From Streptomyces prunicolor NBRC 13075 (GTDB lineage: Bacteria; Actinomycetota; Actinomycetes; Streptomycetales; Streptomycetaceae), in assembly GCF_000367365.1 (NCBI RefSeq), contig NZ_BARF01000029.1, positions 1 through 64,000 on the forward strand: a DNA stretch of 64,000 bases, written 5' to 3'. This document shows positions 44,931 to 53,548 of the stretch, piece after piece. Position 1 is the first letter of the stretch; each line of letters starts with the position of its first letter. The notes under the pieces were generated by a model. It was not told the origin of the DNA. It saw nothing but the letters and a program-made list of their open reading frames with translations, and did not search any database. A program made the position numbers and the translations under genes.

Positions 44931-44986
44931 CGATTCTCCGGTACGGCGGTCTCGGCAGCCCTACGGTAAGCCCGAGGCCGGCACGG

Positions 44987-46270
44987 CTACCGCGTCCGCG
45001 TAACCGTCACCCCATAGTCCCCGGCCGCATCCGCCCCCGTCACCGTCACCCGGATCCCCCTCCCCGGGTCATTGAAGCTCTCGCCCGCAGTGAACGGCGC
45101 GTCCGACAACTCGGCGTGCACATTGGGGCTCCGCGTGCAGCCCCCGCTGTCCCGATGCGCGTCGTACACCTTCACCGGACCCATGCCCGTGTCGACGTCC
45201 GCCTCGACCTTGTAGATGAGGACGCCCGGGCGGCACACCGCCTCGTCGTTGCCCTCGCGGGTGCGCAGCTCCAGGGCGTAGCCCGTCCGTCGGGTGAGGG
45301 GGACGAAGATCAGGCGGGTGCCGTCGGTGCCGGGGTGTTCCAGCGGAGTCAGGGTGTACTCCGAAGTGCCCCTGGTCATCGCGCAGTTGACCTGGGACGG
45401 GTCCAGCCAGCCGAGTTTCCACTTGTGCCAGCCGAGGAAGTCGTTGTTGGCGCCCCAGTCCTCGCTCATGATGTCCCAGTGGCCGACCGCGCCCCCGCCC
45501 TCCTGGGTGTAGAGGTCGGGCAGGCCGAAGACGTGGCCGTTCTCGTGGGGGAGGACGCGGTAGCCGGTCTGGGCGTAGGAGCCGGAGCCGTCGTCCTGGC
45601 GGGAGTAGACGAAGGAGGCGTTGGAGACCGGGACGCCGTCGGCCACCGGGGCTTCCGTGTTTCCCGCGAACGTCACCGACAGGACCGTGTCCAGGGCGGA
45701 GGGGCCCGCGTTCGGGGTGACCAGGACGTTCAGGAGGTCGTACTGGCGGAAGTCCACCGTCGGGTCCGCCGCGGCCACGATGTCCTGGACGAGCTGCCGG
45801 TACCCGGGGTCGAAGGGCGCGCCGCGCTCTATGCCGTAGGACCTGAAGGGCTTGGGCATGCGGAGCCAGTGGGTGACCGGGGTCTCGGGGCGGTAGTCGA
45901 GGCGGCCGTAGGAGCTGGTGGCGAACCACTCCTGGGTCTTGGGGAAGAACTCGTGGTAGCGGTCCATGGCGGTGCCCTGGCCGGGGGCGTCGGAGAAGTC
46001 GACCATCAGGGTCAGGGCGTGCACCGTGCCGGTGGAGCGGGAGTAGCCGCCGGGGGTGGGGATGCCCTCGGACATCTGGACGTCCAGGGGGCCGTTGATC
46101 ATGCAGGAGCCGAGTGCGGAGGTGCGGGCGAGCGCGACCGGGCCCGCCGCCGTCGTGGCGCCCGGGGTGAGGTGTCCGGTACCGGCCGAGGTGCTGACCG
46201 CGAGGGTCAGGACGGTCACGGACGCGAGGGCGGCCACGCGGCGCGGGCGTATCCGACGGCTGGGCTGCAT
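44987..46270 (-). CDS. Secreted M6 family metalloprotease
   Basis: 427 aa with an Arg-rich start, a hydrophobic core (VAALASVTVLTLAVSTSA) and a secretion signal. The catalytic zinc motif is H242-E-N-G-H246 in VLPHENGHVFGLPDLY, with a downstream GHWDIMSEDWGANNDFLGW typical of M6 (immune inhibitor A-like) peptidases. The C-terminal 130 residues form a beta-rich domain. It would digest extracellular proteins. Divergent from the TetR regulator across a 344-bp region carrying a Crp-like palindrome. Confidence 0.88.
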   Translation of the reverse strand: MQPSRRIRPRRVAALASVTVLTLAVSTSAGTGHLTPGATTAAGPVALARTSALGSCMINGPLDVQMSEGIPTPGGYSRSTGTVHALTLMVDFSDAPGQGTAMDRYHEFFPKTQEWFATSSYGRLDYRPETPVTHWLRMPKPFRSYGIERGAPFDPGYRQLVQDIVAAADPTVDFRQYDLLNVLVTPNAGPSALDTVLSVTFAGNTEAPVADGVPVSNASFVYSRQDDGSGSYAQTGYRVLPHENGHVFGLPDLYTQEGGGAVGHWDIMSEDWGANNDFLGWHKWKLGWLDPSQVNCAMTRGTSEYTLTPLEHPGTDGTRLIFVPLTRRTGYALELRTREGNDEAVCRPGVLIYKVEADVDTGMGPVKVYDAHRDSGGCTRSPNVHAELSDAPFTAGESFNDPGRGIRVTVTGADAAGDYGVTVTRTR

Positions 46271-46452
46271 GCAGGGACCCTTCGCGCCAACGGCAGCCGC
46301 CGGTCTCCGGCTGCACCCTTTCGATCACCCTGTGTCGTGTGCCGCGAGGGCGCGCGCTGGAGGAGACCGACCGTGTGGTTCTCGCTGGTAGGGGGCCGAA
46401 TGGGCAGGTCTGCGGGAGCGCCGGGCGGAGATCCGAACCGAGATCCCGGTGA

Positions 46453-46470
46453 ATGTGACTCAGGTCACAT
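46453..46470. promoter_or_regulatory. Crp-type palindrome
   Basis: ATGTGACTCAGGTCACAT is a perfect match to the TGTGA-N6-TCACA operator form with one extra base pair each side. It lies between the divergent M6 protease and TetR genes, about 180 bp from the protease start and 145 bp from the TetR start. A Crp-like protein is encoded at 57580. Confidence 0.55.
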
Positions 46471-46499
46471 CAGAACAATCGCGGAGGTGGAAATAACCG

Positions 46500-46555
46500 G
46501 GGAGCGTCTCCCCGTTTAGCCATGTGTCCGAGCGAAACGGGGAGTCCTTCCCCGG
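46500..46555 (+). promoter_or_regulatory. Alternative hairpins in the TetR leader
   Basis: Four segments can pair in turn: GGGGAG (46500) with CTCCCC (46509), CTCCCCGTTT (46509-46518) with AAACGGGGAG (46536-46545), and the latter with TTCCCC near 46549. Only some of these can form at once, as in attenuators. They lie 60-110 bp upstream of the TetR start. Confidence 0.4.
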
Positions 46556-46614
46556 ATCGCCTCAGCAGTCCAGGAATCCAGGACGTTCACGTCCAAGACC
46601 TTCAGGAGTTCGCC

Positions 46615-47262
46615 GTGACGACCGCGATGACCCCCGTACAGCGAAAGGTGACCCGGCCGCGCGCCGACGCTTTGCGCAACCGGGAGCGGATCGTCACCGC
46701 CGCCCGCGAGATGTTCGTCGAGTTCGGCCCCGATGTGCCGCTCGACGAGATCGCCCGCCGGGCCGGCGTCGGCAACGCCACGCTCTACCGCAACTTCCCG
46801 GACCGTGACGCCCTCGTCCGCGAGGTCGTCGTCTCGGTCATGGACCGTACGGCGGAGGCCGCCGAACAGGCGCTCAACGAGACCGGCGACGCCTTCGCCG
46901 CTCTGGAGCGCTTCGTGCACGTCTCCGCGGACGAGCGGATCAGCGCGCTGTGCCCGATGATCTCCAGCACCTTCGACCAGTTCCACCCGGACCTGGAAGC
47001 CGCCCGCGAGCGGGTCGAGGAGCTCATCGACGAGGTCATGGAACGGGCCAGGAGGGCCGGGCAGCTCCGGTCCGACGTGGGCGTCGGCGATCTGATGGTC
47101 GCCGTGGCCCAGCTCAGCCGGCCCCCGGCCGGCACCGGCTGCCTCAGCGCCGACCGCTTCGTACACCGACACCTGCAGCTGTTCCTGGACGGACTACGGG
47201 CCCCGGCCCGCTCGGTCCTGCCCGGCACCGCCGCGACCATGGAGGATCTCCGGCAGCCCTGA
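46615..47262 (+). CDS. TetR family regulator
   Basis: 215 aa from the GTG at 46615 with CAGGAG upstream; the open frame extends back to 46522 through the leader hairpins. Helix-turn-helix VPLDEIARRAGVGNATLYRN near residues 38-60 is canonical, and the C-terminal ligand domain is helical. It is followed 149 bp downstream by a DHA2 MFS exporter, its likely target. Confidence 0.9.
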   Translation: MTTAMTPVQRKVTRPRADALRNRERIVTAAREMFVEFGPDVPLDEIARRAGVGNATLYRNFPDRDALVREVVVSVMDRTAEAAEQALNETGDAFAALERFVHVSADERISALCPMISSTFDQFHPDLEAARERVEELIDEVMERARRAGQLRSDVGVGDLMVAVAQLSRPPAGTGCLSADRFVHRHLQLFLDGLRAPARSVLPGTAATMEDLRQP

Positions 47263-47410
47263 CCGATTAGTTCAGAGCAGCACGCCTGTCTCAACAACAA
47301 GCTTCCGGCTCTCGTCGACGTAGACGAGCCGTCCCCGACCACGTTCTCCGCGTTCTTCGACGTTCTTCTTCCGTATTTTTCCGTCACGAAGTCCCGAAGT
47401 GGGTACCACC

Positions 47411-48991
47411 ATGTCTGAATCAGCTCGAAGCGCCCCAGGCGCTCTCGACAAGGGCGACAAGGCCTCGCAGGCCGCCGCCGAACACGAAGCCCATTCCAAC
47501 CGCTGGAAGGCGCTCGCGTTCATCGCGCTCGCCCAGCTGATGGTCGTGCTGGACGCGACCATCGTGAACATCGCCCTCCCGTCCGCCCAGACCGACCTGG
47601 GCATCTCCGACGGCAACCGGCAGTGGGTCGTCACGGCCTACGCCCTCGCCTTCGGTGGACTCCTCCTCTTCGGCGGCCGGATAGCCGACCTGTGGGGCCG
47701 TAAGCGCGCCTTCGTCGTCGGTCTGACCGGCTTCGCCGCCGCGTCCGCGCTCGGCGGTGTCGCCACCACCGGCGCCATGATGTTCGGCGCCCGTGCCCTC
47801 CAGGGCGCGTTCGGTGCCCTGCTCGCGCCCGCCGCGCTCTCCCTGCTCGCCGTGATGTTCACGGACGCCAAGGAGCGTGCCAAGGCGTTCGGCATCTACG
47901 GCGCGATCGCCGGTGGCGGCGGCGCCGTCGGCTTCATCCTCGGCGGTGTGCTGACCGAGTACCTGGATTGGCGCTGGACGTTCTTCGTGAACATCCCGTT
48001 CGCGATCGTCGCCGCGCTCGGCGCGTACTTCGTCATCCGCGAGCCGGAGGGCGGCCGCAACCGCAACCCGCTCGACATCCCGGGCGTCCTCCTGTCGACC
48101 CTCGGCCTGGTGTCTCTCGTCTACGGCTTCACCCGCGCCGAGTCCAACGGCTGGGGCGACTCCTCCACCATCGCGCTCTTCATCGCGTCGGCCGTCCTGC
48201 TGGTCTCGTTCGTCATCGTCGAGTCCAAGGTCAAGGCCCCGCTGCTGCCGCTGCGCGTGATCACCGACCGCAACCGCGGCGGTATCTACCTCTCGCTCGG
48301 CATCGCCATCATCGCGATGTTCGGCACGTTCCTCTTCCTCACCTACTACCTCCAGGTCGTGAAGGGCTTCTCGCCGATCAAGACCGGCTTCGCCTTCATG
48401 CCGATGATCGTCGGCATGATGGTCGGCTCGACCCAGATCGGCACCCGCCTGATGACCCGCCTGCCGGCCCGCCTGCTCATGGGCCCCGGCTTCCTGGTCG
48501 CCGCGGTCGGCATGCTTCTGATGACGCAGCTGGAGATCGGCTCGTCGTACGCCTCGATCATCCTGCCCGCGATGCTGCTGCTCGGCCTCGGCATGGGTAC
48601 GGCGTTCATGCCCGCCATGTCCCTGGCCACCCTGGGCGTCGAGCCCCGGGACGCGGGTGTCGCCTCCGCGATGGTCAACACCTCGCAGCAGGTGGGCGGC
48701 GCCATCGGTACGGCCCTGCTGAACACGATCGCCGCGTCCGCGACGACCGCGTACATCAAGGACCACATCGCCGGCGCGGGCTCCTCCAAGACCCAGCAGC
48801 AGCTCGTCGCGCTGCAGGGTCAGGTGCACGGCTACACCAACGCCATCTGGTTCGCCGTCGGCATGCTGGTCGCGGCCGCGGTCATCGTCTCGGTCCTCGT
48901 CAACGCGGGCAAGCAGGGTTCCGACCCGGTCGCCTCCGGTGACGGTGACGGTGTCGAGGACGAGTTCAAGATCCCGGTCGTCGCCCACTGA
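47411..48991 (+). CDS. DHA2 family MFS drug exporter
   Basis: About 526 aa from the ATG at 47411. Fourteen membrane helices are expected for this EmrB/QacA group. Motif C-type residues are in QLMVVLDATIVNIALPSAQ (helix 1), motif A in GGRIADLWGRKRAF, and a proline-rich helix 5. The N-terminal 35 residues and the C-terminal acidic tail are cytoplasmic. It probably exports a hydrophobic drug under control of the upstream TetR gene. Confidence 0.92.
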   Translation: MSESARSAPGALDKGDKASQAAAEHEAHSNRWKALAFIALAQLMVVLDATIVNIALPSAQTDLGISDGNRQWVVTAYALAFGGLLLFGGRIADLWGRKRAFVVGLTGFAAASALGGVATTGAMMFGARALQGAFGALLAPAALSLLAVMFTDAKERAKAFGIYGAIAGGGGAVGFILGGVLTEYLDWRWTFFVNIPFAIVAALGAYFVIREPEGGRNRNPLDIPGVLLSTLGLVSLVYGFTRAESNGWGDSSTIALFIASAVLLVSFVIVESKVKAPLLPLRVITDRNRGGIYLSLGIAIIAMFGTFLFLTYYLQVVKGFSPIKTGFAFMPMIVGMMVGSTQIGTRLMTRLPARLLMGPGFLVAAVGMLLMTQLEIGSSYASIILPAMLLLGLGMGTAFMPAMSLATLGVEPRDAGVASAMVNTSQQVGGAIGTALLNTIAASATTAYIKDHIAGAGSSKTQQQLVALQGQVHGYTNAIWFAVGMLVAAAVIVSVLVNAGKQGSDPVASGDGDGVEDEFKIPVVAH

Positions 48992-49103
48992 CGACGCCCG
49001 GCCCGGTCGTACCCCCTTCGCACCATCCGTACGTACGGGGAAGGGGACGCCCCGTACGTACGACTCCCAGGAACTGCCCTGGTTCTCGCCTGAGTTGAGC
49101 GGC

Positions 49104-49631
49104 TCAGCGGAGCCAGGGCAGGTCCGCACCCGCTTCGTTCGGCTGAAGTCCCTCGGCGACGATCTCCATGATCTCGCCGAGGGACTTCTGCTGTTCCGGG
49201 GTGAGCCGCTCGAACAACGCCTGCCGTACGGCGGCCACATGGCCCGGCGCGGTGCGCCGCAGCACGCCGTAGCCCTCGTCGGTCAGCACCGCGAACTGGC
49301 CGCGCTTGTCGGAGGGGCAGTCCTCGCGGCGCACCCACCCGTTCTTCTCCAGCCGCGCGATCGCGTGCGAGAGCCGGGAGCGGGTGATCTTCGCGTTCAT
49401 GGCCAGCTCGGTCATCCGCAGCCGGCGGCGCGGCGCCTCGGCGAGCTGCACGAGAAGGCCGTAGTAGATGTGCGGCATGCCCGCGTCCCGCTGGAGCTGG
49501 CGGTCCAGATGGTCCTCCAGGAGGGTGCTGGCGTGCATGTAGAAACGCCAGACGCGCTGCTCCTCGGCGGTGAGCCAGCGGGGTTCGTCGGAGGGTGCCG
49601 CTGTGTCAGCGGGTGCGGGTGCCGTGTTCAT
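49104..49631 (-). CDS. MarR family regulator
   Basis: 175 aa. The winged helix runs from RLRMTELAMNAKITRSRLSH through AIARLEKNGWVRREDCPSDK to TDEGYGVL. A helical dimerisation region flanks it. ATG with GTGGAG upstream. It is divergent from the extradiol dioxygenase gene over 135 bp with TTGA-N4-TCAA-like boxes, so it probably represses the dioxygenase and itself. Confidence 0.9.
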   Translation of the reverse strand: MNTAPAPADTAAPSDEPRWLTAEEQRVWRFYMHASTLLEDHLDRQLQRDAGMPHIYYGLLVQLAEAPRRRLRMTELAMNAKITRSRLSHAIARLEKNGWVRREDCPSDKRGQFAVLTDEGYGVLRRTAPGHVAAVRQALFERLTPEQQKSLGEIMEIVAEGLQPNEAGADLPWLR

Positions 49632-49656
49632 GCACTCCACTGTACGAGAGCTCTCC

Positions 49657-49711
49657 TTGAAGGTTAAACAAATGGGGCGTAAGCTCCCACGTGAGAAGTT
49701 TGAGAGTTCAA
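49657..49711. promoter_or_regulatory. Possible MarR operator boxes
   Basis: TTGAAGGTTAAA (49657) and TTGAGAGTTCAA (49700) share TTGA-N4-T(C/A)AA and sit in the gap between the MarR and dioxygenase genes. Only the second is a full palindrome. Confidence 0.4.
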
Positions 49712-49766
49712 GCATCGAGTTCGAGTACCGAGTTCGACCAAGGTTCGATCCAGGGGAGTGACCGTC

Positions 49767-50570
49767 ATGTCCACCGCCGCACCGGAGCGCATGCCCGCCC
49801 TCTATCTCAGCCACGGCGCCCCGCCCCTCGCGGACGACCCGATCTGGCCCGGCGAACTCGCCGCCTGGTCCGCCGACCTCCCCCGCCCCAAGGCGATCCT
49901 CATGGTCTCCGCCCACTGGGAGGAGGCCCCCCTCGCCCTCGGCGCGGTCGACCCCGTTCCCCTGGTCTACGACTTCTGGGGCTTCCCCGAGCACTACTAC
50001 CAGGTCCGCTACGACGCCCCGGGCGCCCCCGAACTCGCCGAGTCCGTACGGAAGTTGCTGCGCGCCCCGGGCATCCCCGTGCAGGACGTCCCGGACCGCG
50101 GCCTCGACCACGGGGCGTACGTCCCGCTCGTCGAGATGTTCCCGGCCGCCGACATCCCGGTCCTCCAGGTGTCCATGCCGACCCTCGACCCGGCGAAGCT
50201 GATGGACATCGGCCGCAAGCTCGCCCCGCTGCGCGACGAGGGCGTCCTGATCGTCGGCTCCGGCTTCTTCACCCACAACCTGGCCGCACTGCGCCACACC
50301 GGCGGGGGCGTGCCGACCTGGTCCTCCGAGTTCGACGACTGGGGCCGGCGGGCGCTGGAGTCCCGGGACTGGGACGGCCTGCTGGACTTCCTGCACAAGG
50401 CACCGGCCGGGCGCTACGCCCATCCGCGCACCGAGCACTTCGCCCCGCTGTTCGTCACCCTGGGCGCGGCGGACGCGGGCGGCGAGCTGGATACGCCGGA
50501 GGCGCTGAACCCGTCCGTGATCGACGGGTTCTGGATGGGGATGGCGAAGCGGTCGGTGCAGTTCGGCTGA
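49767..50570 (+). CDS. Class III extradiol dioxygenase (DODA/LigB-type)
   Basis: 267 aa from the ATG at 49767 with GGGGAG eight bases upstream. Conserved metal or catalytic histidines lie in YLSHGAPPLADDP, SAHWEEAPLALG, LDHGAYVPLVEMF and RTEHFAPLFVTLG, as in 4,5-DOPA extradiol dioxygenase-like proteins. It would cleave a catecholic ring. Divergent from a MarR gene, its presumed regulator. Natural substrate unknown. Confidence 0.9.
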   Translation: MSTAAPERMPALYLSHGAPPLADDPIWPGELAAWSADLPRPKAILMVSAHWEEAPLALGAVDPVPLVYDFWGFPEHYYQVRYDAPGAPELAESVRKLLRAPGIPVQDVPDRGLDHGAYVPLVEMFPAADIPVLQVSMPTLDPAKLMDIGRKLAPLRDEGVLIVGSGFFTHNLAALRHTGGGVPTWSSEFDDWGRRALESRDWDGLLDFLHKAPAGRYAHPRTEHFAPLFVTLGAADAGGELDTPEALNPSVIDGFWMGMAKRSVQFG

Positions 50571-50616
50571 GGCCGAGGTTGAGGCCGAGGTTGAGGCCGA
50601 GGTTGAGGCCGAGCCC
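50569..50616. repeat. 12-bp tandem repeats after the dioxygenase gene
   Basis: GAGGCCGAGGTT repeats three times and ends in a fourth altered copy (GAGGCCGAGCCC), starting at the stop codon. It runs directly into the terminator hairpin. Confidence 0.8.
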
Positions 50617-50625
50617 GGGCCGAAA

Positions 50626-50648
50626 AGCCCTTCCCGAAGGGAAGGGCT
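50626..50648. terminator. Bidirectional terminator
   Basis: AGCCCTTCCC (50626-50635) and GGGAAGGGCT (50639-50648) form a 10-bp stem with a GAA loop between convergent genes; the right arm overlaps the stop codon of the acetyltransferase gene. AAAA precedes it for the minus direction. Confidence 0.75.
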
Positions 50649-51177
50649 ACAACTCCTTCTCGTGCCAGGCGACATCCCAGTAGCGGCCGAACTTGCGGCC
50701 CACCTCCCGGTGGACGCCGATGTACCGGAACCCGAAGCGTTCATGCAGCCGCGTGGACGCTTCGTTGGGCTGTGCGATGCCCGCGTACGCCCGGTGGACG
50801 TCCTCGTCCGCCAGGGACTCGAACAGGGCCTTGTAGAGCAGCGTGCCGATACCCCGGCCGCCGACGTCCGGGGCGAGGTAGACCGTGACTTCTACCGAGG
50901 TCGAGTAGGCGGGCTTCACCCGGTAAGGGCTGGATGTGGCGTAGCCGAGGATTCGCTGTGAGTTCCCTTGGAAGGTCCCGTCCACGGCAACCTTCAGGCG
51001 GTATGGCCCGTCTTCAGGGTGGGAGAGCAGCCAAGGGCGACGCTCCTCCGGCGAGAAGGGGACGGTGTCGAAGGTGATCGGGGTCTCGCGTACGTAGTGG
51101 TTGTAGAGCTCGGTGAGGGCGTCGAGGTCACTCTCGACTCCTGGCCTGACCTGCACCTCTGTATGTTCCGACGGCAT
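50647..51177 (-). CDS. GNAT acetyltransferase, phosphinothricin-type (PAT/Bar-like)
   Basis: 176 aa. Signature parts are DALTELYNHYVRETPITFDT near the start, acetyl-CoA loop VYLAPDVGGRGIGTLLYKAL, and the C-terminal FGRYWDVAWHEKEL. These match the phosphinothricin/methionine-sulfoximine N-acetyltransferase group. ATG with GGGGGTAACG upstream. The true substrate may be a natural amino acid analogue. Confidence 0.85.
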   Translation of the reverse strand: MPSEHTEVQVRPGVESDLDALTELYNHYVRETPITFDTVPFSPEERRPWLLSHPEDGPYRLKVAVDGTFQGNSQRILGYATSSPYRVKPAYSTSVEVTVYLAPDVGGRGIGTLLYKALFESLADEDVHRAYAGIAQPNEASTRLHERFGFRYIGVHREVGRKFGRYWDVAWHEKEL

Positions 51178-51236
51178 CGTTACCCCCTTGTGGCCGGACA
51201 GGGTACTGCAAGATCAGAAAAATAGGGGAGCGGGTT

Positions 51237-51263
51237 GGGAATTCTGTCCGGATTCCAGTCGTT
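51237..51263 (+). promoter_or_regulatory. Sigma-R-type promoter of hrdD
   Basis: GGGAAT (51237-51242), an 18-base spacer, then GTTG (51261), which matches the sigma-R consensus GGAAT-N18-GTT. It lies about 85 bp upstream of the hrdD start. Control of hrdD by sigma-R is known in S. coelicolor. Confidence 0.7.
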
Positions 51264-51347
51264 GTTTCCATCAGATGCAGGGCACACGAGAAGAGTGCCT
51301 AGCCATCAGACGAACACCTGCTGACCCACCATCGCAAGGGAGCACGC

Positions 51348-52346
51348 ATGGCAACCCGTGCCGTCGCCCGTCGTAAGTCCGCCTCCGGCGAGACCTCCGG
51401 CGTGGCGCGCAGTGTTCGCGCCCATGGCGGCGAGATCGCCGACCGCGACCTGGTCGGCATGTATCTCGACGAAATCGCGCGCACACCGCTGCTCGACGCC
51501 GCCAAGGAAGTCGAGCTTTCGCAGACCATCGAAGCGGGCGTGTTCGCGCGCCAGGTCCTTGAGGGTGAGGAGAAGTCCCAGGCGGACGCCACCCGCGCCG
51601 AGCTCGAGGCCCTGGTCGCCGAAGGGGAGCGTGCCAAGGACGTCTTCATCCGATCCAACCTCCGCCTGGTCGTGGCCGTGGCCCGCCGTTACCCCCGTAG
51701 CGGCCTGCCCCTGCTCGACCTGATCCAGGAGGGCAACGCGGGCCTGGTGCGCGCGGTCGAGAAGTTCGACTACCGCAAGGGCTTCAAGTTCTCGACGTAC
51801 GCGACCTGGTGGATCCGCCAGGCCATCACCCGCTCGATCGCCGACCAGTCCCGGACCATCCGCCTGCCCGTCCACCTCGTGGAGGAGCTGGGCCGGATCC
51901 GCCGGGTGCAGCGCGAGTTCAACCGTAAGAACGGGCGGGAGCCCGAACACGCGGAGATCGCCGCCGAGTTGGACACGACTCCGGAGCGCGTGACGAACGT
52001 CCTGGACTGGGCGCGTGACCCGGTCTCGCTGAACATGTCGGTGGACGACGACGGTGACACGCAGTTCGGTGACCTCCTGGAGGACACCTCCGCGGTCTCG
52101 CCCGAGCAGTCCGTGATGACCCTGCTGCGCAGCGAGGAACTGGACGACCTGATCGGCCGCCTCGACCAGCGCACGGCCTCCATCATCAAGATGCGGTACG
52201 GCATGGAGGACGGCCGGGAGCGCACGCTCACCGAGGTCGGCAAGGAGCACGGCCTGACCCGCGAGCGGATCCGCCAGATCGAGAAGCACGCGCTGCTGGA
52301 ACTGAAGAAGCTGGCCAGCCAGACGGGCTTCGACGCGGCGGCGTAA
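51348..52346 (+). CDS. hrdD: RNA polymerase sigma factor HrdD
   Basis: 332-aa group 2 sigma-70. Region 1.2 starts at DRDLVGMYLDEIARTPLL, region 2 has LRLVVAVARRYPRSGLPLLD and FKFSTYATWWIRQAITRSIA, and region 4.2 has TLTEVGKEHGLTRERIRQIE. Length and N-terminus (MATRAVARRKSASGET) match HrdD of other Streptomyces. It is a non-essential, stress-related sigma recognising promoters like those of HrdB. It is preceded by a sigma-R-type promoter and followed by a hairpin and a 6C-type RNA. No anti-sigma gene adjoins it. Confidence 0.95.
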   Translation: MATRAVARRKSASGETSGVARSVRAHGGEIADRDLVGMYLDEIARTPLLDAAKEVELSQTIEAGVFARQVLEGEEKSQADATRAELEALVAEGERAKDVFIRSNLRLVVAVARRYPRSGLPLLDLIQEGNAGLVRAVEKFDYRKGFKFSTYATWWIRQAITRSIADQSRTIRLPVHLVEELGRIRRVQREFNRKNGREPEHAEIAAELDTTPERVTNVLDWARDPVSLNMSVDDDGDTQFGDLLEDTSAVSPEQSVMTLLRSEELDDLIGRLDQRTASIIKMRYGMEDGRERTLTEVGKEHGLTRERIRQIEKHALLELKKLASQTGFDAAA

Positions 52347-52473
52347 GACGCCCCGCCGCCCGGCTCCGGCCCGGTGGACGCGGGGGCGCGTACGGCTTCC
52401 GTACGCGCCGGACCGCGTACGCCGGGTGGCTGGAGGCCGCGCGAACATGGCTGTGTAACGCCGCTTCAAGCTG

Positions 52474-52505
52474 CTGGGCCCTGGGAACAAGACTTCAGGG
52501 CCCAG
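52474..52505 (+). terminator. Terminator hairpin after hrdD
   Basis: CTGGGCCCTG (52474-52483) and CAGGGCCCAG (52496-52505) form a perfect 10-bp stem. No T-run follows. It lies 130 bp after the hrdD stop. Confidence 0.6.
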
Positions 52506-52539
52506 GAGTTCGGGTCCGGGGCGATGCCCCGAGATCCCC

Positions 52540-52637
52540 TGAGCCAAGTCCCGACGCACCACCCCCCCCGGCGCCGGGACTCTCCCGAACCGGGCTTCGG
52601 CGCCTACCCCCCAGGCGTCGGGGCCCGGTTCTTTTTA
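52540..52637 (+). ncRNA. 6C-type structured RNA
   Basis: Two consecutive hairpins each carry a long C-run in the loop: GTCCCG...CGGGAC (52548-52580) with eight C, and GAACCGGGC...CCCGGTTC (52587-52631) with six C between CGCCT and AGGCG. The second ends in CTTTTT, a terminator. This agrees with the actinobacterial 6C RNA pattern. The 5' end is uncertain, and a further small hairpin (CGGGGCGATGCCCCG near 52518-52532) may belong to it. Confidence 0.65.
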
Positions 52638-52776
52638 TGGGTCAGGTGTCTTCGGGGGGACGGACCTGCGGGGTCGGTGCGGCGCGGGCACGCTGGGATG
52701 GCGGGGCACCCCGTACCTGAACCCCGGGGTGGCCCGCCGAATGGCAGATTGTGCCACAGAGGCATAACCTGCCGGT

Positions 52777-53541
52777 GTGAGCAGCCCCACCCCAGCACCG
52801 GATTCCAGCCCTACTTCCCTCTCTGGCCCCTCCGCACCGTCCTCCGCCCCCTCCTCCGCCCCGTCCGCACCGCTCTCGCTGACCGAGCGGCGCAAGGCGG
52901 AGACCCGGATGGCGATCGCCCGGGCGGCGGCCGGACTCTTCGTGAGACACGGGCTGCGGGCCACCCGCGCCGAGGACATCGCCCAGTCCGCGGGCATCGC
53001 CCCCCGCACCTTCTACCGCTACTTCGCCACCAAGGAAGAGGCCGTCGCCCCGCTCTACGCGGCCGGCGCCGAGCGCTGGGCGGAGGCGGTCCGCGCGGCC
53101 CCGCCCGCACTGTCCGTGCCGGAGGCCCTGGAACACGGGGTACGCCACACGCTGACCCCCGGGGTGGGCGTCTCCGTCAACTCCTGGACCTGGGTCCGCC
53201 CGCTGATCCGCATGGCGGAGTCCAACTCCGGCCTGCGCAAGGTGTGGGCGGAGGTCTGCCAGGCGGGAGAACGCGCCCTGGGGGAGGTGCTGGCGGAACG
53301 CATGGCCAAGGGCAACGATGTCACCGCCGCCCGGACCCCGTCCGTGACCTCCCCGGAACTGCGCTTCGCCGCCGCCGCGGCAAGTGTCGCCGTACGGACG
53401 GCCGTTGAGGGCTGGGCGTTCGGCGAGGAGCAGACCGGAGCCGGTGCGCAGGCGGGCCCCGCGGAACTGGCGCTGCGGAACCTACGGGTGCTGCGGCACC
53501 TTCCGTGGGCGGAGATCGGACGGGCACCGGGCCCCGCCTGA
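52777..53541 (+). CDS. TetR family regulator
   Basis: 254 aa, GTG start. A Ser/Pro-rich N-terminal tail of about 30 residues precedes the helix-turn-helix LRATRAEDIAQSAGIAPRTF, then YRYFATKEEAVAPLYAAG and a helical ligand domain. Its place next to hrdD matches SCO3201 of S. coelicolor, a TetR protein whose overexpression blocks antibiotic production and sporulation; that equivalence is from memory of gene order. Confidence 0.88.
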   Translation: MSSPTPAPDSSPTSLSGPSAPSSAPSSAPSAPLSLTERRKAETRMAIARAAAGLFVRHGLRATRAEDIAQSAGIAPRTFYRYFATKEEAVAPLYAAGAERWAEAVRAAPPALSVPEALEHGVRHTLTPGVGVSVNSWTWVRPLIRMAESNSGLRKVWAEVCQAGERALGEVLAERMAKGNDVTAARTPSVTSPELRFAAAAASVAVRTAVEGWAFGEEQTGAGAQAGPAELALRNLRVLRHLPWAEIGRAPGPA

Positions 53542-53548
53542 GCCCGGC

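Noticed and set aside
47420..49240. 606-codon minus-strand frame opposite the DHA2 exporter
   Set aside because: Charged, repetitive antisense sequence; the exporter on the plus strand is unmistakable.
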